From Flavobacterium psychrophilum (GTDB taxonomy: Bacteria > Bacteroidota > Bacteroidia > Flavobacteriales > Flavobacteriaceae): a stretch of DNA of 14,897 bases. The notes under the pieces were generated by a model, which saw only the letters and a program-made list of their open reading frames with translations, was not told the DNA's origin and searched no databases. The stretch is taken from assembly GCA_945878515.1 (NCBI GenBank), contig CAMCTL010000077.1, positions 1 through 14,897 of the forward strand, given 5' to 3'. Within the stretch, counting starts at the first letter, position 1. Each line of letters starts with the position of its first letter. A program made the translations under genes and the position numbers. Of this stretch, positions 14,535 through 14,897 are shown one piece after another.

Positions 14535-14897
14535 TCAATCAATTGCTCGTTTTGTAATATCTCCAAAAGCATCAATTCTTCTATCTCTAAAGAAAGGCCA
14601 GTTTTGCCGTACATTTTCTTGTAAATCCAAATCAACTTCGGCAATCAAGATTTCTTCTTTGTCGTGTGAGGCTTGCGCCAAAATTTCGCCTTGTGGTCCA
14701 GCAATAAATGAAGAACCCCAAAATTGAATTCCAGCTGTATCTGGCAGGTATTGTTCCAATCCAATTCTATTGGCGGCTGCAACATAAACGCCATTCGCAA
14801 CGGCATGACCTTTCATTACGTTCATCCATGCACCGTGTTGGTTTTCGCCATATTGTTCTTTTTCTAAAGGATGCCAACCTATGGCAGTTGGGTAAAA
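14535..14897 (-). CDS. Carbon-nitrogen hydrolase (nitrilase superfamily), C-terminal part; probable N-carbamoylputrescine amidase
   Basis: The last 120 codons of a gene that enters from the right edge; the frame is open to 14897 and the stop is at 14535-14537. FYPTAIGWHP at the visible N-terminus is the segment that follows the catalytic Cys in this family, so the Glu-Lys-Cys triad lies mostly or wholly outside the window. HAVANGVYVAAANRIG, FWGSSFIAGPQGEILAQAS and WPFFRDRRIDAFGDITKR are typical of AguB-like enzymes, which hydrolyse N-carbamoylputrescine to putrescine, CO2 and ammonia in the cytoplasm (agmatine route of polyamine synthesis). Related beta-ureidopropionases cannot be excluded without the front half. 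The internal ATG at 14825 is not the start. Confidence 0.9.
   Translation of the reverse strand, partial: FYPTAIGWHPLEKEQYGENQHGAWMNVMKGHAVANGVYVAAANRIGLEQYLPDTAGIQFWGSSFIAGPQGEILAQASHDKEEILIAEVDLDLQENVRQNWPFFRDRRIDAFGDITKRAID

Noticed and set aside
14535..14825. A complete small 96-residue protein starting at the ATG at 14825
   Set aside because: The frame stays open to the window edge and the upstream codons (FYPTAIGWHP...) continue the nitrilase-family sequence, so this is the end of a larger gene.

Overview
The window looks like a chromosomal piece of a Bacteroidetes/Flavobacteriia genome, most likely Flavobacterium or a close relative. The evidence is the AT-rich DNA, the lack of Shine-Dalgarno sites before most starts, one clear TAnnTTTG-type promoter box, and several large secreted proteins ending in type IX secretion system (T9SS) sorting domains of both type A (YPNP...) and type B (FTPNGDGIND...).

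Layout. (1) 1-2881, plus strand: two tandem paralogous T9SS cargo genes. Only the 3' end of the first is present. The second is complete and carries an EF-hand-like loop, a 21-residue leucine-rich repeat array with a cysteine ladder, and a conserved C-terminal module. (2) 2952-6674, minus strand: a 1240-residue surface adhesin with an anchor-L-type N-terminal domain, seven 66-67-residue tandem repeats and a type B sorting domain. It converges on the LRR gene across a hairpin terminator. (3) 6675-7347: a gene-poor stretch holding a decayed copy of part of the beta-barrel gene found 7 kb further on, a TAAT microsatellite and a possible second gene remnant. (4) 7348-9837, plus strand: four tightly packed genes (putative lipoprotein, VTC-type polyphosphate polymerase domain protein, DUF4956 membrane protein, DUF2490 beta-barrel). 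They are followed after 261 bp by a large T9SS-exported CotH-kinase protein (10099-13422). (5) 13740-14366: a small outer-membrane beta-barrel protein. (6) 14535-14897, minus strand: the C-terminal part of a nitrilase-superfamily carbon-nitrogen hydrolase, separated from the previous gene by a strong bidirectional terminator.

How the genes may work together. The VTC, DUF4956, DUF2490 and CotH genes, with the small lipoprotein, form the most interesting unit. Predicted locations run from the cytoplasm (VTC domain and DUF4956 tail) through the inner membrane (DUF4956), the lipoprotein and the DUF2490 barrel in the outer membrane, to the cell surface (CotH kinase). This suggests an envelope-spanning pathway that makes or uses a phosphorylated product, but that is inference. 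The remaining cargo genes look like an accessory surface-protein region shaped by duplication: tandem paralogues, internal repeat expansion and a dispersed gene fragment. No RNA genes, CRISPR arrays or intact insertion sequences were seen.
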